Origin: CAYUWH01 sp964448615
Lineage (GTDB): Bacteria; Patescibacteriota; Gracilibacteria; Peribacterales; Peribacteraceae
Assembly: GCA_964448615.1 (NCBI GenBank)
Contig: CAYUWH010000006.1
Coordinates: 1 to 47,113, forward strand
Direction of reading: 5' to 3'
DNA length: 47,113 bases
Shown: in pieces, positions 7,349 through 16,646 of the stretch
Position numbering within the stretch: the first letter of the stretch is position 1
Layout of the letters: each line of letters opens with the position of its first letter
Made by a program: the position numbers and the translations under genes
Notes under the pieces: model-generated
The model's database searches: none
What the model was told of the DNA's origin: nothing
The model's input: only the letters and a program-made list of their open reading frames with translations

Positions 7349-8521
7349 ATGTCCGAAGAGAGCAGCGAAAAGCCCATTGAAGAGCGCGCTCGCGGTCCGG
7401 ATGCAGAAGAAGTGGCAGTGCGCCCGCAGAAACAGCCCGAACCCAGGACCATCACGCCGCACGTTTTACGGCTCCAGTATCTGGTACAGGAAGGTATCAC
7501 TGCTGACCTGTGGAAGAATTTCACAGACTGCGCCAGAGTGATTAAGGTTCCGGGGAATACTTTCCGGAGGCATTACAATGGCGTCACGTTCGAGACATCA
7601 GTCGTCGTTAAGTCCAGCGCCCTCGTCGAGATGCAGTTGATGCTGAAGAAGGCACCCAACTGCACTCCTCATCCGCTCGTGCTCATCTTCAAGCGATGGT
7701 ACGACGCGGGGAAGCCCGAATGCTGGGGTACGTATGATGCCTGCAGGAAGAAGATCGGATTCAAAATCCATCAGCTTCAGCAGGTCTACTCGTACATCGG
7801 CGCTCAGATTTCGGTCAAACTGCAGCATGACATTCTCAAGATGATCGGCTGCATGGCCAGGAAGATCGAGGAAGTTTTACCGGATCATACGATCAGCGGC
7901 ATTACGCCCATTCCGGAACAGAGCCAGACTCTTGCAGGGATTCAAGAAGAGCTCCCACAAGAGCCTGTCGAAGTCAGGCAGCCAACAGCGCCACCTACGC
8001 CCGCAGTGGTTCCGGTAACGGATCCGCTGAGTGCAGTGTTCGCATCGGTCGTGCAAGCGGCGGTGCGGCAGGTACTGGAACAGGCGCTCCCCGGCGTGGC
8101 TGCTGATCAGCCGAAAGTCATTGCCCCCGGTGTGCGTGTCATCGAAGGAGACGTATACAACCGGCTCCTCGCGGGTGTTGCTGAGGGCAGCGATCAAAAC
8201 CTTGATGGCATACGTTTCGTGCTGAGGAGGAAGAACTTTCTGGCCCTTAAGGGCAAGTTTACGAAGCAAGAACTGCGCGATACGGTCCTCTTAATTGAAG
8301 AACTGCGCCGTCGGTTTACACTGATGTCGCAGGTCATCGAAGAAGATGTGCGCCAGTCGTGCTACGAGCAGCTCGGCGAACAGATCAACGAACTGATTCT
8401 CGCGATGCTACTGCTGCGTGAAGTGTGTCCTACACAGGGCATCACGCACATCGAGCATTTGCGAGAGCAGTTCAGAACGTCGGTTACCAATAATGAGCAT
8501 CCTACGGAGGAAGTGTCATGA
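7349..8521 (+). CDS. Uncharacterised HTH-like protein, first gene of the GHKL operon
   Basis: 390 residues with no family I recognise. After a charged N-terminus, residues about 52-80 (FTDCARVIKVPGNTFRRHYN) read like a helix-turn-helix. A second similar segment follows at about 126-165 (TYDACRKKIGFKIHQLQQVY). A Pro-rich linker (200-225) leads to a C-terminal helical region (about 285-375) rich in Arg, Glu and Leu. The start has the Shine-Dalgarno AAAGGAG. Its stop overlaps the next start as ATGA (8518-8521), so the two products are translationally coupled and probably act together at a set ratio. The promoter is at 7227 and the shared terminator at 10674. DNA binding is only suggested. Confidence 0.75.
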   Translation: MSEESSEKPIEERARGPDAEEVAVRPQKQPEPRTITPHVLRLQYLVQEGITADLWKNFTDCARVIKVPGNTFRRHYNGVTFETSVVVKSSALVEMQLMLKKAPNCTPHPLVLIFKRWYDAGKPECWGTYDACRKKIGFKIHQLQQVYSYIGAQISVKLQHDILKMIGCMARKIEEVLPDHTISGITPIPEQSQTLAGIQEELPQEPVEVRQPTAPPTPAVVPVTDPLSAVFASVVQAAVRQVLEQALPGVAADQPKVIAPGVRVIEGDVYNRLLAGVAEGSDQNLDGIRFVLRRKNFLALKGKFTKQELRDTVLLIEELRRRFTLMSQVIEEDVRQSCYEQLGEQINELILAMLLLREVCPTQGITHIEHLREQFRTSVTNNEHPTEEVS

Positions 8522-10647
8522 AGAAGGTGCGTGTCTGGCAGAACAAGGAAAAGGCTCATCAGAACCGCAGCGGCCCAAAGGCCTGCAATTCCGGTCTGGT
8601 GATGGAAGCGCTGGTCGAGATGATCAGCAACGCCAAAGACATCGGAGCGAAGCGCATCTGGCTGGAGATCGATCCTTCGCAGAAGATCCTCCGCGTCATC
8701 GACAACGGTCGAGGCTTCGGTGAGGCACAGGCGAAAGGATATTTCCTGTTCGACGAGAGTGAGAAGGAAGGACGCGGCGATACGATCGGACAGTTCGGCA
8801 CGGGTCGGACCCGCATGCTGCACTACGCAGATCGCCTCGAAGTCTTCACGCGGTCGTTCGAGTATTTCCCGCAGGGAGGTCATACCTTTCTGACGCGGGA
8901 CATTCACCGCGCCGCAGTCATCGGCGAGCCGAGAGAGGAGGTGTGGGACGAGCCGATCGTCTTTCCGTCCTGGTGGGACGAGTTTCTGCCCAACGGACAG
9001 ACCGGGTCGGCCGTGATCGTGCATCTCGATGACCACAACTGGACGAAGTGCGGCAGCGAGAAGTACTATCTCGAGAAGCTCTGCGAATCGCTCGATCTCG
9101 ATGTCGCGGACATCGTGGTCGTCAATCGCAAGCCGCTGCAGAAGCTCGACATGCTGCAGGAACCGCTGATTCTCGAGTTCGGCGAACAGGACATGCTTTC
9201 GGGGATGTATCCCATCCTCGGAAACGTGCGTGTCTGTCTCTTCATGACGAAGAAGTCGAACCACCGAGGTCAGATCCTGCGCATCGGAGGCCGCGCCCCC
9301 GTTTGTCCGCTCGCCGAATTCATGGATTACCTCGGGCTGGCGGCCAACGACGTGCCGGACATCTTCGCCGATGGCTCGCTGCTCGGTACCATTTGTATGG
9401 CCGGGCTCAATCGCTTCACCGCGGAGAATCGCAAGAGTTTCAAGGACGAGTTCTTCCAGGGGCCGCACTGCCAGGTGTTGCGTTTCCTGACGGTGGTGCT
9501 GCGCGATAAGGTGGAGGAGCATTTCGCGCTGGTGCAGGAAGAGTTGCAACGGGCTCAGAACGCTCGCTTCCTCGACCGGTTCGCACGCTCGACGGGATAC
9601 GATCCGACCTGCGATCAGCCGATCGGTCCGGGCACGACGCCCGGTACCCCGCGAACCGTGGTTCCGCCCGCGAGCGGAGGCGGTCGCGATGCCAGTTCCC
9701 CCCAGCGAAGCGGGATCAAGCTTAACCGCGAGCGTCTCGCGATGGTGGTCGGTACCACCGAAACGGTGAGCGTCATCCTGCCAGCCGATATCCGTCCGAA
9801 GGACCTCGAGTGGCTGATGGTGCCCAGCGATGCGGTGATTACGGATCCGCTTCTGTCGGATATTCCTCACGGCCTCGCTGTCACCATCCGGCAACGCAAT
9901 GCGCATGAGCCTTCGGTGGAACTGGAGGCCATGATGCGCGGCGCGTGCCAGCTGGTGTGTCGTCTGCGAAAGGATCCCAACATAGCTGCCGTGGTGTACT
10001 GCAAGGGGGTTCCGGTGGATCACATGTCCATCTCCCCTCAGGACATCACGCTCCCGCAAGGGACGGTGGACAAGGTGTTCCGTGCGGTGTGTGCGGTTCC
10101 GGAAGAAGGCGATACCTTCCGCTGGAGCTGCAGCCCCTCCATGGGCATCCTCATCCGTCAGGTGAAAGGGGTCCGGGTGCCGCTGTGTATCGCCGATGAC
10201 TGTGCGCCGGGGGATTACACCCTTTGCGTTCAGCGCATGCGGGGTCGCAAGGAGATCAGTACTGCGCGGACAACGATTACGGTTACCCGTCGGCAGGAAG
10301 TGTTCCCCAAGATCCAGATCGAAGGGGTGTGGTACGAGATCCACGATGCGACAATGCACGCCACGGGCGGCAGAATCGTGACGCTCCTTCCGTTCGTGAT
10401 GTGGGGTCTCGGCGGTCGCAAGATCGGCCGGGCCACCGTGAATCTCGGCGATCCGCTTCTGGATGGACTCAGCGAGTCTGCAAGACACTTCAGACTGTAC
10501 GACTTCTGCGTGGTGGCGCACTTGGTCGAGATGGCCAAGATGGGCGATGCCGCCGAGGCTGAGATCCGCATCAACGGGATCGACGAAATCCCGATCCGCC
10601 ACAAACGCATCCTGGAGGAGTACGCCTCACAGGCTCGCGAGGCATAA
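8518..10647 (+). CDS. GHKL (Hsp90/MORC-like) ATPase with two C-terminal Ig-like domains
   Basis: 709 residues. The N-terminal GHKL ATPase fold is clear. The N-box has Glu34 and Asn38 (EMISNAKDIGA), the G1 box is DNGRGFG (62-68) and the G2 box is GQFGTGRTRM (91-100). A transducer-like region (about 190-345) follows, then a Pro/Gly/Ser linker (363-395). Two beta-rich segments with Ig-like spacing come next: about 401-500 (core Trp432) and 505-592 (core Trp536, then GDYTLCVQ). A mixed tail runs to 709. There is no histidine-kinase dimerisation domain, MutL end or TOPRIM, so it is closest in type to MORC/Hsp90-like ATPases. ATP-driven dimer closure is expected from the family. It is coupled by ATGA to the upstream HTH-like gene. 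GC is visibly higher than in the flanking genes. A defence or chromatin-like role is speculation. Confidence 0.85.
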   Translation: MKKVRVWQNKEKAHQNRSGPKACNSGLVMEALVEMISNAKDIGAKRIWLEIDPSQKILRVIDNGRGFGEAQAKGYFLFDESEKEGRGDTIGQFGTGRTRMLHYADRLEVFTRSFEYFPQGGHTFLTRDIHRAAVIGEPREEVWDEPIVFPSWWDEFLPNGQTGSAVIVHLDDHNWTKCGSEKYYLEKLCESLDLDVADIVVVNRKPLQKLDMLQEPLILEFGEQDMLSGMYPILGNVRVCLFMTKKSNHRGQILRIGGRAPVCPLAEFMDYLGLAANDVPDIFADGSLLGTICMAGLNRFTAENRKSFKDEFFQGPHCQVLRFLTVVLRDKVEEHFALVQEELQRAQNARFLDRFARSTGYDPTCDQPIGPGTTPGTPRTVVPPASGGGRDASSPQRSGIKLNRERLAMVVGTTETVSVILPADIRPKDLEWLMVPSDAVITDPLLSDIPHGLAVTIRQRNAHEPSVELEAMMRGACQLVCRLRKDPNIAAVVYCKGVPVDHMSISPQDITLPQGTVDKVFRAVCAVPEEGDTFRWSCSPSMGILIRQVKGVRVPLCIADDCAPGDYTLCVQRMRGRKEISTARTTITVTRRQEVFPKIQIEGVWYEIHDATMHATGGRIVTLLPFVMWGLGGRKIGRATVNLGDPLLDGLSESARHFRLYDFCVVAHLVEMAKMGDAAEAEIRINGIDEIPIRHKRILEEYASQAREA

Positions 10648-10673
10648 CAACGCTTCGAGACACGACATCTCTC

Positions 10674-10710
10674 CCCTCCTCCGTCATGCACGGAGGAGGG
10701 ATTTTTTTTT
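10674..10710 (+). terminator. Intrinsic terminator of the GHKL operon
   Basis: CCCTCCTCCGT (10674-10684), loop CATGC, ACGGAGGAGGG (10690-10700), then nine T. Its tail abuts the stop of the convergent 1323-residue gene. Confidence 0.9.
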
Positions 10711-10711
10711 A

Positions 10712-13700
10712 TTACTTCTTTTTAAATGTTTCCAGTGCTTCCTCTGCGGTTTTCAAAAATGTAGAGAGAGGTGTGTTTTGCGTGCTGCATTCGCGCCCCA
10801 AAGTCGCCTCTTCCCAGCCTACTGACTCGAGAATTCGCTTGTATTCCGCAACCTGCGATCGCAAATACCCATTCACGAAATACTGTTGGTGCAGGTTTTT
10901 TGCAATCTCCAGTTGATCATGTGGAAGATACTGCTCCTGACTGCGCAAGCGCGTAAAAAATTCATCCGCCCGCCCAATCAGCCGTTCCCATTGGGTGGCC
11001 TGTTCACGACATTCTCTCATTTCCGTAAAGCATGCTTCAGCGTCCTTCAGTGCTCGTTGCAGTGCTTCACGATGCGGCAAAAAAGCTTCCAGGTGTTCTT
11101 TCACATCTGCTTTCGTGAGATCTTTCTTTTTCGATCCCTGCCATTGCCGATAGAGTATCACGGCGTCACAGAGTGTTTTGATGCCCTCTGAGACATCTTC
11201 ATCTGCCATACGATTGCGCACACGGGTAATGCGTTGTTGTGTCTCATGCAACTCTTCCATGCGAACGGGGATTTCTTTTGCCATGTCCGGCAAATGCCGG
11301 ATGAGTGAACGCAAAGAATCAATCAGTGTTGCAGCATGTTCACGTGCCACATTCCACAAGCGTTCAACTTCTGCGCGATTATTCCGTAATGCCTGCTCGA
11401 AAGCCGAATGTGCACGTTCAATTGTATCGAGTTCAACTGGCAGAGCGCGTACAGGTTCAGGCATTTGGGGTGCCAATTGAATGATGTCTGCGATCACTTC
11501 CTCTTTCACAGGTTCCGGAGCGGGTACACTAGCCTCTAGTGGCTGAACTTCTTCCTCAACAGCGATTTCCGCGGCAGGCTCCTCGACGATTACTTGCTGT
11601 TCAGCTGTGAGCAGTGTGTGCAATTCACGGATGTGTGCCGTCAGAATGGCGGATTCCTTCTCCAGCAACAAAGGCGCGTCCTGTGCATGGGTATTCCAGA
11701 GACGTACAAGTGTGCGCGCGAATTCCCTGCTTTCTCTGACAAAACGATGTACATCGCCATAGAGTCCGATGCTCACTACCTTAATAAGAGTTGCCCGGGA
11801 ATTGGGATCACTGACATACATCTTTGCGTTCTTGCGCATCATTGAACGCATCCACTCGAGCTCTGTGCATGCGGTAATAATCGCCTGGCGTACCGTCGGG
11901 GGTACTGCCGCCGGCCACGACATGCTCTGCTGAATCGAATCCAAGAGCTTTGTGCATTCCTGATGGTCGGGGCCTATTCTCTTAAGAGCGTCGATTTTGT
12001 TGGTGATTGCGCGACGCAGCGCGGAGACCACCTGTAGATATGCTTCTAGGGTCGCAGGTTCTGCCTCCCCTGCGGGTTCGGATGTTTCCGCTTCGGGTAT
12101 GGGCTGAATAACAGGCTCCGGCTGACTCACAGGCTCTGCCAGTACAGGTGTTACGACTGCTTCTTGCGGCGCCATTTCTTGCAATAATTCCGTCAGCTCA
12201 CGCATGCGTTTCGCCAGCAGGCTATGAATCGCCGCCTCAGCCTCTGTTGTGGGCATATTGCCTTGCCATATCCCTCGGAGATCCTGCAAAAATTGTCCGC
12301 TCCCGTTTATTAATGATGCGTTGTTATTGTAGAGATGGTTATTCACCTGCATGCGGGTTCTCGCAGTTGTCTGTGAAGCAGTGCCGTGTTCGATATCGCG
12401 TATATGCATCCACTCTGCTTCAATGCAGGCGAGGATTACTGCTCGTCGGGCATGAATGTTCTTGGCTTCAGTCCGCCATGCAAATGCCTTTTCGATTCTG
12501 TCGACCATGCTTTGTACAGCATCGTAACGCGGAGATGCCATCATGCTACCAATCTCATTCTCTACAATGGCACCGATTCCCGCGATGTATTTCGTATAGT
12601 GCTCAAAAGAATCTTCGGGAGTAGCAGTTGTTTCCACAGGCTTCTCTGTTTGCGGCACATGCACAGCTGCCGTGATGATCTGCTGTTCAGGTTCGGGTAT
12701 CGGTTCCTCATTGGAGGCTTCCAATGCTTTCAGTGCCAATCTTGACTCTGCGGAGAGTGCAGCGAGAAGCGGCGTGCGATGCGTGAGCTCAGGATCAAAA
12801 GGAGCAGGAGACATGATGGGAGCAATGACTGGATCTTGCTCGATTACATCTGCATCCTTGCGCAAGGGAATGCGCATAGGTTCTGCTGCCACACCAGGAG
12901 TAATGACGGGCTGAAGAGCCTTTCGTCGTGCATTCTCTGTTGCAATGTTGCGCAGAAACTCCTCGATGATCAATGCTCGGCCAATAGCGAAATTTCTTTC
13001 AAAGGGTTGAAAATCCGGAACCGTTTTTGCCCCATGGTAGCGCCTCCAGAGATCAGTGATGTTTTGAATATATATGTTTAAATCCCTTCGCAATTTGCCA
13101 TTATTATTGTGCAGAAGAGATAACATTTGTTGTTGCACGTGGGGCAGCTTGATGCCGATACCATTGCGGTTCAGCATTCCTTCTTTTAACTCTTGCCTTA
13201 TCCACAGTGATTCTACGCATGCCACCAGCAAAGCCTCTCGCTCCGTTGTAGAAAGAGCGGATTCTGCTATCCATGGTATTTCCATTCGCAAATGCTTTAA
13301 AATCATTTGTATAGCGCCGTGGTTTTTTGCCATGCCGATGTCATTTGCGTAGCGCGCAACAGCTGTTTCCACTAACGCATACTGCTGTGAAAATCGGGTC
13401 TTCATCTCTGCGAGCACCCGTGCCGTTCGTGCGAGCGGTGATTCTTGTTCCGGTGCATATATTAGTTCTGCAACGATAGGTGGTGTGAGCGATGTATTAT
13501 CAATGATTGTAGTTGTCACCACATCGGCAGAAGGCTCTGCAGCTGCTTGTTCCGGTACATTTTGTACTCCGGCCACTTGCTGTTGTGAGGCTTCCTCTTC
13601 GTGTATTGCGCGGTTTCTCTCGTCGATCCATATGAAGAGCTCCTCGGGGCTTCTCTGTGGATATCCTCCGTAGAACGTGTTGTTAAAGTGGTCGGCCAGA

Positions 13701-14683
13701 GCCGTAAGATCTCCTTCTTCTTGGGAAGATGCCAGCACCATCTCTTGTTCTGCGGTGCTCAGAACCCCGACCTCCGGAGCAGGTACTCCCTGAGCGAGAC
13801 ATTCCACAACCAGATCTTCGACTCGGCCATACGTCGTCCATTCTTCGATGACGCCAAAGTCATCAATCGCATGCACTTTTGTTTCGAATGCGTGCCGTAT
13901 CGCTTCAGCAGCTGCAATGCAGAACGATGTCGCACTGCTGTGTGCACGGTGCGGGAATTGAATCGTCGACAATACATTGCGTAGATTTGCAATAGTGAGC
14001 TCCTGATCGCGGGGCAATTTTCGTTCCACTTCTTGCAATGCACCTCCCATCCATAGGACAAAATCTTGCACAATCTCTCGTGAAATTCCTTCTCCGCGCG
14101 CTGCCGCTTGTTTCCAGAAATCGATGAATGTGTGCACGGCGATTTCCTGCATTTCTCGGCGCACATGTTGCGACACACGGTTGGCCGCATCCTTCGGATT
14201 GAGGTTCAAAAGGTCTGCGATAGAACGGCGAGTAACGTCTTGCTCCGTTGGAACGGCAGTTTGCCCTTCGGGAGTGATAGTGGCCGGCAGCGTCACAAGC
14301 TCAAGCAATCTTGTTTTTACGAGTTCTGGCATCGCTGAAATTTGTGCATTAACGCCACGGAGATCGCTGCGCATATAGGAGGGAATTTCCAAGAGCTTCG
14401 CACGGATATGTTCATGACACCATTTATGGACATCCGCCTCCGACGATAGTGGCTTAAAAGTATTCAGTAGAAAGCGAAGAGCATCGTCCAGTCGTTCCAG
14501 TAAGCTGTTGGCATGTTGATGAAACGCCGTTTTGTAACCATATTTCGCCTTAATACGATCGACAACGGGCTGAATTCTATCAGCAACAATTTCATCCCAT
14601 GCTTGTTGCACATGTTCAATGGTGACCTTTTCGGTCTCTTTGATGCCATTGTGATGCAGTGGAGATCGAGGAATTTTGCTCAT
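10712..14683 (-). CDS. Large helical protein with a threefold internal repeat
   Basis: 1323 residues, soluble, mostly helical, with no recognised catalytic motif. Three segments of about 145-160 residues resemble each other: about 418-580, 692-837 and 879-1025. Each contains the pattern W-x(6-9)-R-x-A-(L/I)-(L/I)-x-A-C-x-E-x2-W (IPWIAES...EREALLVACVESLW; FAWRTEA...RRAVILACIEAEW; MSWPAAV...RQAIITACTELEW), then a loop like LLHNNN or HLYNNN, then a (D/V)LW-type helix. Linkers rich in Pro, Glu and Ala separate them (about 600-690, 838-878, 1026-1075). The first 370 residues and the last 230 are unique helical regions. TATCT-type bases lie about 6 nt before the ATG and there is no Shine-Dalgarno, so it is probably leaderless. 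It may be a scaffold or binding protein; I cannot assign a function. Confidence 0.85.
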   Translation of the reverse strand: MSKIPRSPLHHNGIKETEKVTIEHVQQAWDEIVADRIQPVVDRIKAKYGYKTAFHQHANSLLERLDDALRFLLNTFKPLSSEADVHKWCHEHIRAKLLEIPSYMRSDLRGVNAQISAMPELVKTRLLELVTLPATITPEGQTAVPTEQDVTRRSIADLLNLNPKDAANRVSQHVRREMQEIAVHTFIDFWKQAAARGEGISREIVQDFVLWMGGALQEVERKLPRDQELTIANLRNVLSTIQFPHRAHSSATSFCIAAAEAIRHAFETKVHAIDDFGVIEEWTTYGRVEDLVVECLAQGVPAPEVGVLSTAEQEMVLASSQEEGDLTALADHFNNTFYGGYPQRSPEELFIWIDERNRAIHEEEASQQQVAGVQNVPEQAAAEPSADVVTTTIIDNTSLTPPIVAELIYAPEQESPLARTARVLAEMKTRFSQQYALVETAVARYANDIGMAKNHGAIQMILKHLRMEIPWIAESALSTTEREALLVACVESLWIRQELKEGMLNRNGIGIKLPHVQQQMLSLLHNNNGKLRRDLNIYIQNITDLWRRYHGAKTVPDFQPFERNFAIGRALIIEEFLRNIATENARRKALQPVITPGVAAEPMRIPLRKDADVIEQDPVIAPIMSPAPFDPELTHRTPLLAALSAESRLALKALEASNEEPIPEPEQQIITAAVHVPQTEKPVETTATPEDSFEHYTKYIAGIGAIVENEIGSMMASPRYDAVQSMVDRIEKAFAWRTEAKNIHARRAVILACIEAEWMHIRDIEHGTASQTTARTRMQVNNHLYNNNASLINGSGQFLQDLRGIWQGNMPTTEAEAAIHSLLAKRMRELTELLQEMAPQEAVVTPVLAEPVSQPEPVIQPIPEAETSEPAGEAEPATLEAYLQVVSALRRAITNKIDALKRIGPDHQECTKLLDSIQQSMSWPAAVPPTVRQAIITACTELEWMRSMMRKNAKMYVSDPNSRATLIKVVSIGLYGDVHRFVRESREFARTLVRLWNTHAQDAPLLLEKESAILTAHIRELHTLLTAEQQVIVEEPAAEIAVEEEVQPLEASVPAPEPVKEEVIADIIQLAPQMPEPVRALPVELDTIERAHSAFEQALRNNRAEVERLWNVAREHAATLIDSLRSLIRHLPDMAKEIPVRMEELHETQQRITRVRNRMADEDVSEGIKTLCDAVILYRQWQGSKKKDLTKADVKEHLEAFLPHREALQRALKDAEACFTEMRECREQATQWERLIGRADEFFTRLRSQEQYLPHDQLEIAKNLHQQYFVNGYLRSQVAEYKRILESVGWEEATLGRECSTQNTPLSTFLKTAEEALETFKKK

Positions 14684-14789
14684 ACATGTAGATAAGGAAG
14701 AATTTAGATCGTTGTACTCAATTGCTCAATTCAGTGAATATTTCACGAGAAAAACCGACAATCCGACGGGGGATACGGATTCTTGCGGC

Positions 14790-14818
14790 TTGTGATGTGA
14801 ACGAGTGGCTCGTATTCT
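14790..14818 (+). promoter_or_regulatory. Promoter of the 14825 gene, leaderless
   Basis: TTGTGA (14790-14795), 17-bp spacer, TATTCT (14813-14818), and the ATG 6 nt later at 14825. Confidence 0.6.
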
Positions 14819-14824
14819 CCTCCT

Positions 14825-15025
14825 ATGTCCCCCTCCAAAACCGAGCTATTATTAGCAGAAATCCGTGACTTGCTCAAGTTACAGCAGCAGGAAGCCAGAA
14901 AAGCCCGTCAGCACCATGCAATTGGCCTTGGTATAAAGGTCGCCTTCTACCTGTTTGTAGCCACCATTGCCATCTATAGCGCGTTTTTCTACGTTTCGAC
15001 GCTGACGACGATGGGACTTTTATAA
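14825..15025 (+). CDS. Small single-pass membrane protein
   Basis: 66 residues. A charged N-terminal helix (LLLAEIRDLLKLQQQEARKARQ, heptad-like) is followed by one membrane span at about 34-57 (GIKVAFYLFVATIAIYSAFF). The positive charges before the span suggest the N-terminus stays in the cytoplasm. The promoter puts +1 at the ATG and there is no Shine-Dalgarno, the same leaderless design as the next gene. Small coiled-coil plus membrane-anchor proteins of this kind are common in candidate-phyla genomes, and no function is known to me. Confidence 0.7.
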   Translation: MSPSKTELLLAEIRDLLKLQQQEARKARQHHAIGLGIKVAFYLFVATIAIYSAFFYVSTLTTMGLL

Positions 15026-15092
15026 TCAAGGGGAAGACTCGGCAAGGCGAACTCTTTCATGAATGCCTCCGTGGAGAGGTATGATGCCCTCC

Positions 15093-15671
15093 ATGAATAC
15101 CTCTTTCCTCACGATCGCGGAGGCAGCCAAGTTGACGGGGCGCTCCGGAAGCACCATTCGCCGTCTCATTCACACCCTCACTGAGAACGACAAGCATGCG
15201 GACCGCGCGGCGATTGAACCGTCCCCTTCCGAGGTGGCCGCCTTCAAAAAGAAGGGCGATACCTTCACGTGGCGCGTGCGGGAGGACATTATTCTCCGTG
15301 AATTCGGTTCAGCCCCGAAGGAAGAGAAAAAAACGTCAGCATCTTCCTCTGAAAATACGTCCGGCATCCTCACGATTCTTCAGCAGGAGCTGGATCTCAA
15401 GAATAAGCAGATCGAAAAACAGTGGGAAGTAATTCATGCCCTCAATGATCGTCTGCGCGAAGGAAATATTCTCATGGGTTCCCTGCAGCAGCGTCTTGCA
15501 TTGCCTGAGACCGTAGCCGCCAAGCCGACGCCGGTGGAAGTTGCTGCGGAGAAGGCATCCAAGAAGGTCTCCAAAGAATTAGTGAAGGAAGCGGTGGAAA
15601 CCATGAAAGAAGAAGCTGCTCCTGCAACGGTTGCAACAAAGAAGAAGCTGTTCGCGTGGTTTAGAGGATAA
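15093..15671 (+). CDS. MerR/excisionase-like HTH protein with coiled-coil tail
   Basis: 192 residues. The N-terminus (FLTIAEAAKLTGRSGSTIRR, about residues 4-23) is a good MerR/excisionase-type helix-turn-helix. Residues about 88-140 form a coiled coil (LQQELDLKNKQIEKQWEVI). The C-terminus is rich in Ala, Lys and Glu and ends KKKLFAWFRG, which could touch the membrane. An upstream in-frame start exists, but TATGAT (15080-15085) lies 7 nt before the ATG at 15093 and no Shine-Dalgarno is present, so this start and a leaderless mRNA are preferred. DNA binding is likely from the motif; the target is unknown. Confidence 0.75.
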   Translation: MNTSFLTIAEAAKLTGRSGSTIRRLIHTLTENDKHADRAAIEPSPSEVAAFKKKGDTFTWRVREDIILREFGSAPKEEKKTSASSSENTSGILTILQQELDLKNKQIEKQWEVIHALNDRLREGNILMGSLQQRLALPETVAAKPTPVEVAAEKASKKVSKELVKEAVETMKEEAAPATVATKKKLFAWFRG

Positions 15672-15678
15672 TAAAACC

Positions 15679-15706
15679 GTAGCCGAGACATCGGTGTCTC
15701 GGCTAC
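15679..15706. repeat. 28-bp palindrome, GTAGC...GCTAC family, copy 1
   Basis: Perfect 12-bp arms GTAGCCGAGACA and TGTCTCGGCTAC around TCGG, between two convergent genes. A second 28-bp palindrome with the same GTAGC/GCTAC ends is at 33146. It may also end transcription from either side, although no T run follows. Confidence 0.7.
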
Positions 15707-15709
15707 GAG

Positions 15710-16588
15710 TTATGACTTAACTACTTCAATTCCCGCGCCTACTTCCGGTTTTCCATACTGCAGATAACCGGATTTGTAGAGGCGTGTGTAGCTGTCTTCG
15801 TTCGCCATCCATTTGCGGAGGATATCGATATCGCCGTTCTTGTAAACGACCAAACTGCCCGGCTCCGCATCGCGAAGCGAAGAGCCGAGATACACCTTCT
15901 GGCTGACGTTGCCGATCAGAAGCGTCAGACATCCTTTGCTGTCTGCCGCCGCCTCAATTTCTTTCCATTTGCGATCAGGGTTTTTGGTGTACGTCACGAT
16001 GTTTCCAAAGCGATCGACGTACGAAAGCTCCCATTTGTCCTCCGGATAATCTGGAATCGTATCGAGTGAATCCTGCACCAAATCAATACCGTGATCCGGA
16101 TGTAATAAGAACGGCGTGTAGCTGGAGCGGAATTGTTCGGTGCGGGAGTAGACGATGTTTTCTTCGTTGGGCAAATGCGCGAGTGTTTCAATGTGATCTT
16201 TCACCGACGAGAGTGCGGCCAAATCCGTCGTTACGATGCGAATGTTGCCGGAGGTTGCGACGTAGAACGGGTGGCCGTTGTCCTTTCCGATGCGCGGCGC
16301 GGCATTGATGAAAATACCCGTGAGGGATTCTGAAAATTCTTTGCGCACGTTTTCCGAAAGATACTTCGAGTTTTTTGTTGCTTGGGTCAGGCTGAAGATC
16401 ACGCGCACCATATGGCTGCTGACTGCCTCGCGTCCGTAAATATCGAACTCTCGGCGAACAGGTTCCAGAGGAAATGCGCGAAAATCCGTCGAGAGGAGCG
16501 CGTCGGCGTCATCCTGCATAAACGGGTTCTTGCTGCGACCGTAGGTATCTGAAAACGCGTAAATCCGGCGGAGAGGGAGGTAAGTCAT
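15710..16588 (-). CDS. SAM hydroxide adenosyltransferase-like protein (DUF62 superfamily, tentative)
   Basis: 292 residues from the ATG at 16588. The C-terminal half contains WELSYVDRFGNIVTYTKNP, which resembles the conserved V-D-x-F-G-N-x-x-T segment of SAM-dependent chlorinase/fluorinase/hydroxide adenosyltransferases. The central GIFINAAPRIG and IRIVTTDLAAL fit the first domain of that fold. Those enzymes split SAM into adenosine and methionine. The match is motif-level only and the N-terminal Asp motif is not textbook, so the call is tentative. A 12-codon upstream extension was rejected because TAGTAT (16597-16602, minus) lies 8 nt before the ATG at 16588, giving a leaderless mRNA. It converges with the 15093 gene across a palindrome. 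Confidence 0.55.
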   Translation of the reverse strand: MTYLPLRRIYAFSDTYGRSKNPFMQDDADALLSTDFRAFPLEPVRREFDIYGREAVSSHMVRVIFSLTQATKNSKYLSENVRKEFSESLTGIFINAAPRIGKDNGHPFYVATSGNIRIVTTDLAALSSVKDHIETLAHLPNEENIVYSRTEQFRSSYTPFLLHPDHGIDLVQDSLDTIPDYPEDKWELSYVDRFGNIVTYTKNPDRKWKEIEAAADSKGCLTLLIGNVSQKVYLGSSLRDAEPGSLVVYKNGDIDILRKWMANEDSYTRLYKSGYLQYGKPEVGAGIEVVKS

Positions 16589-16646
16589 GCCGCGGCATAC
16601 TAAAGAATTTTTGCGTTCCCGCAATGCTCTTGTAACAAGAAACTGT

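Noticed and set aside
8362..10602. 746-codon open frame antisense to the GHKL gene
   Set aside because: It is a shadow of a GC-rich gene; the product is His/Arg-rich nonsense, while the sense strand shows clear ATPase motifs.
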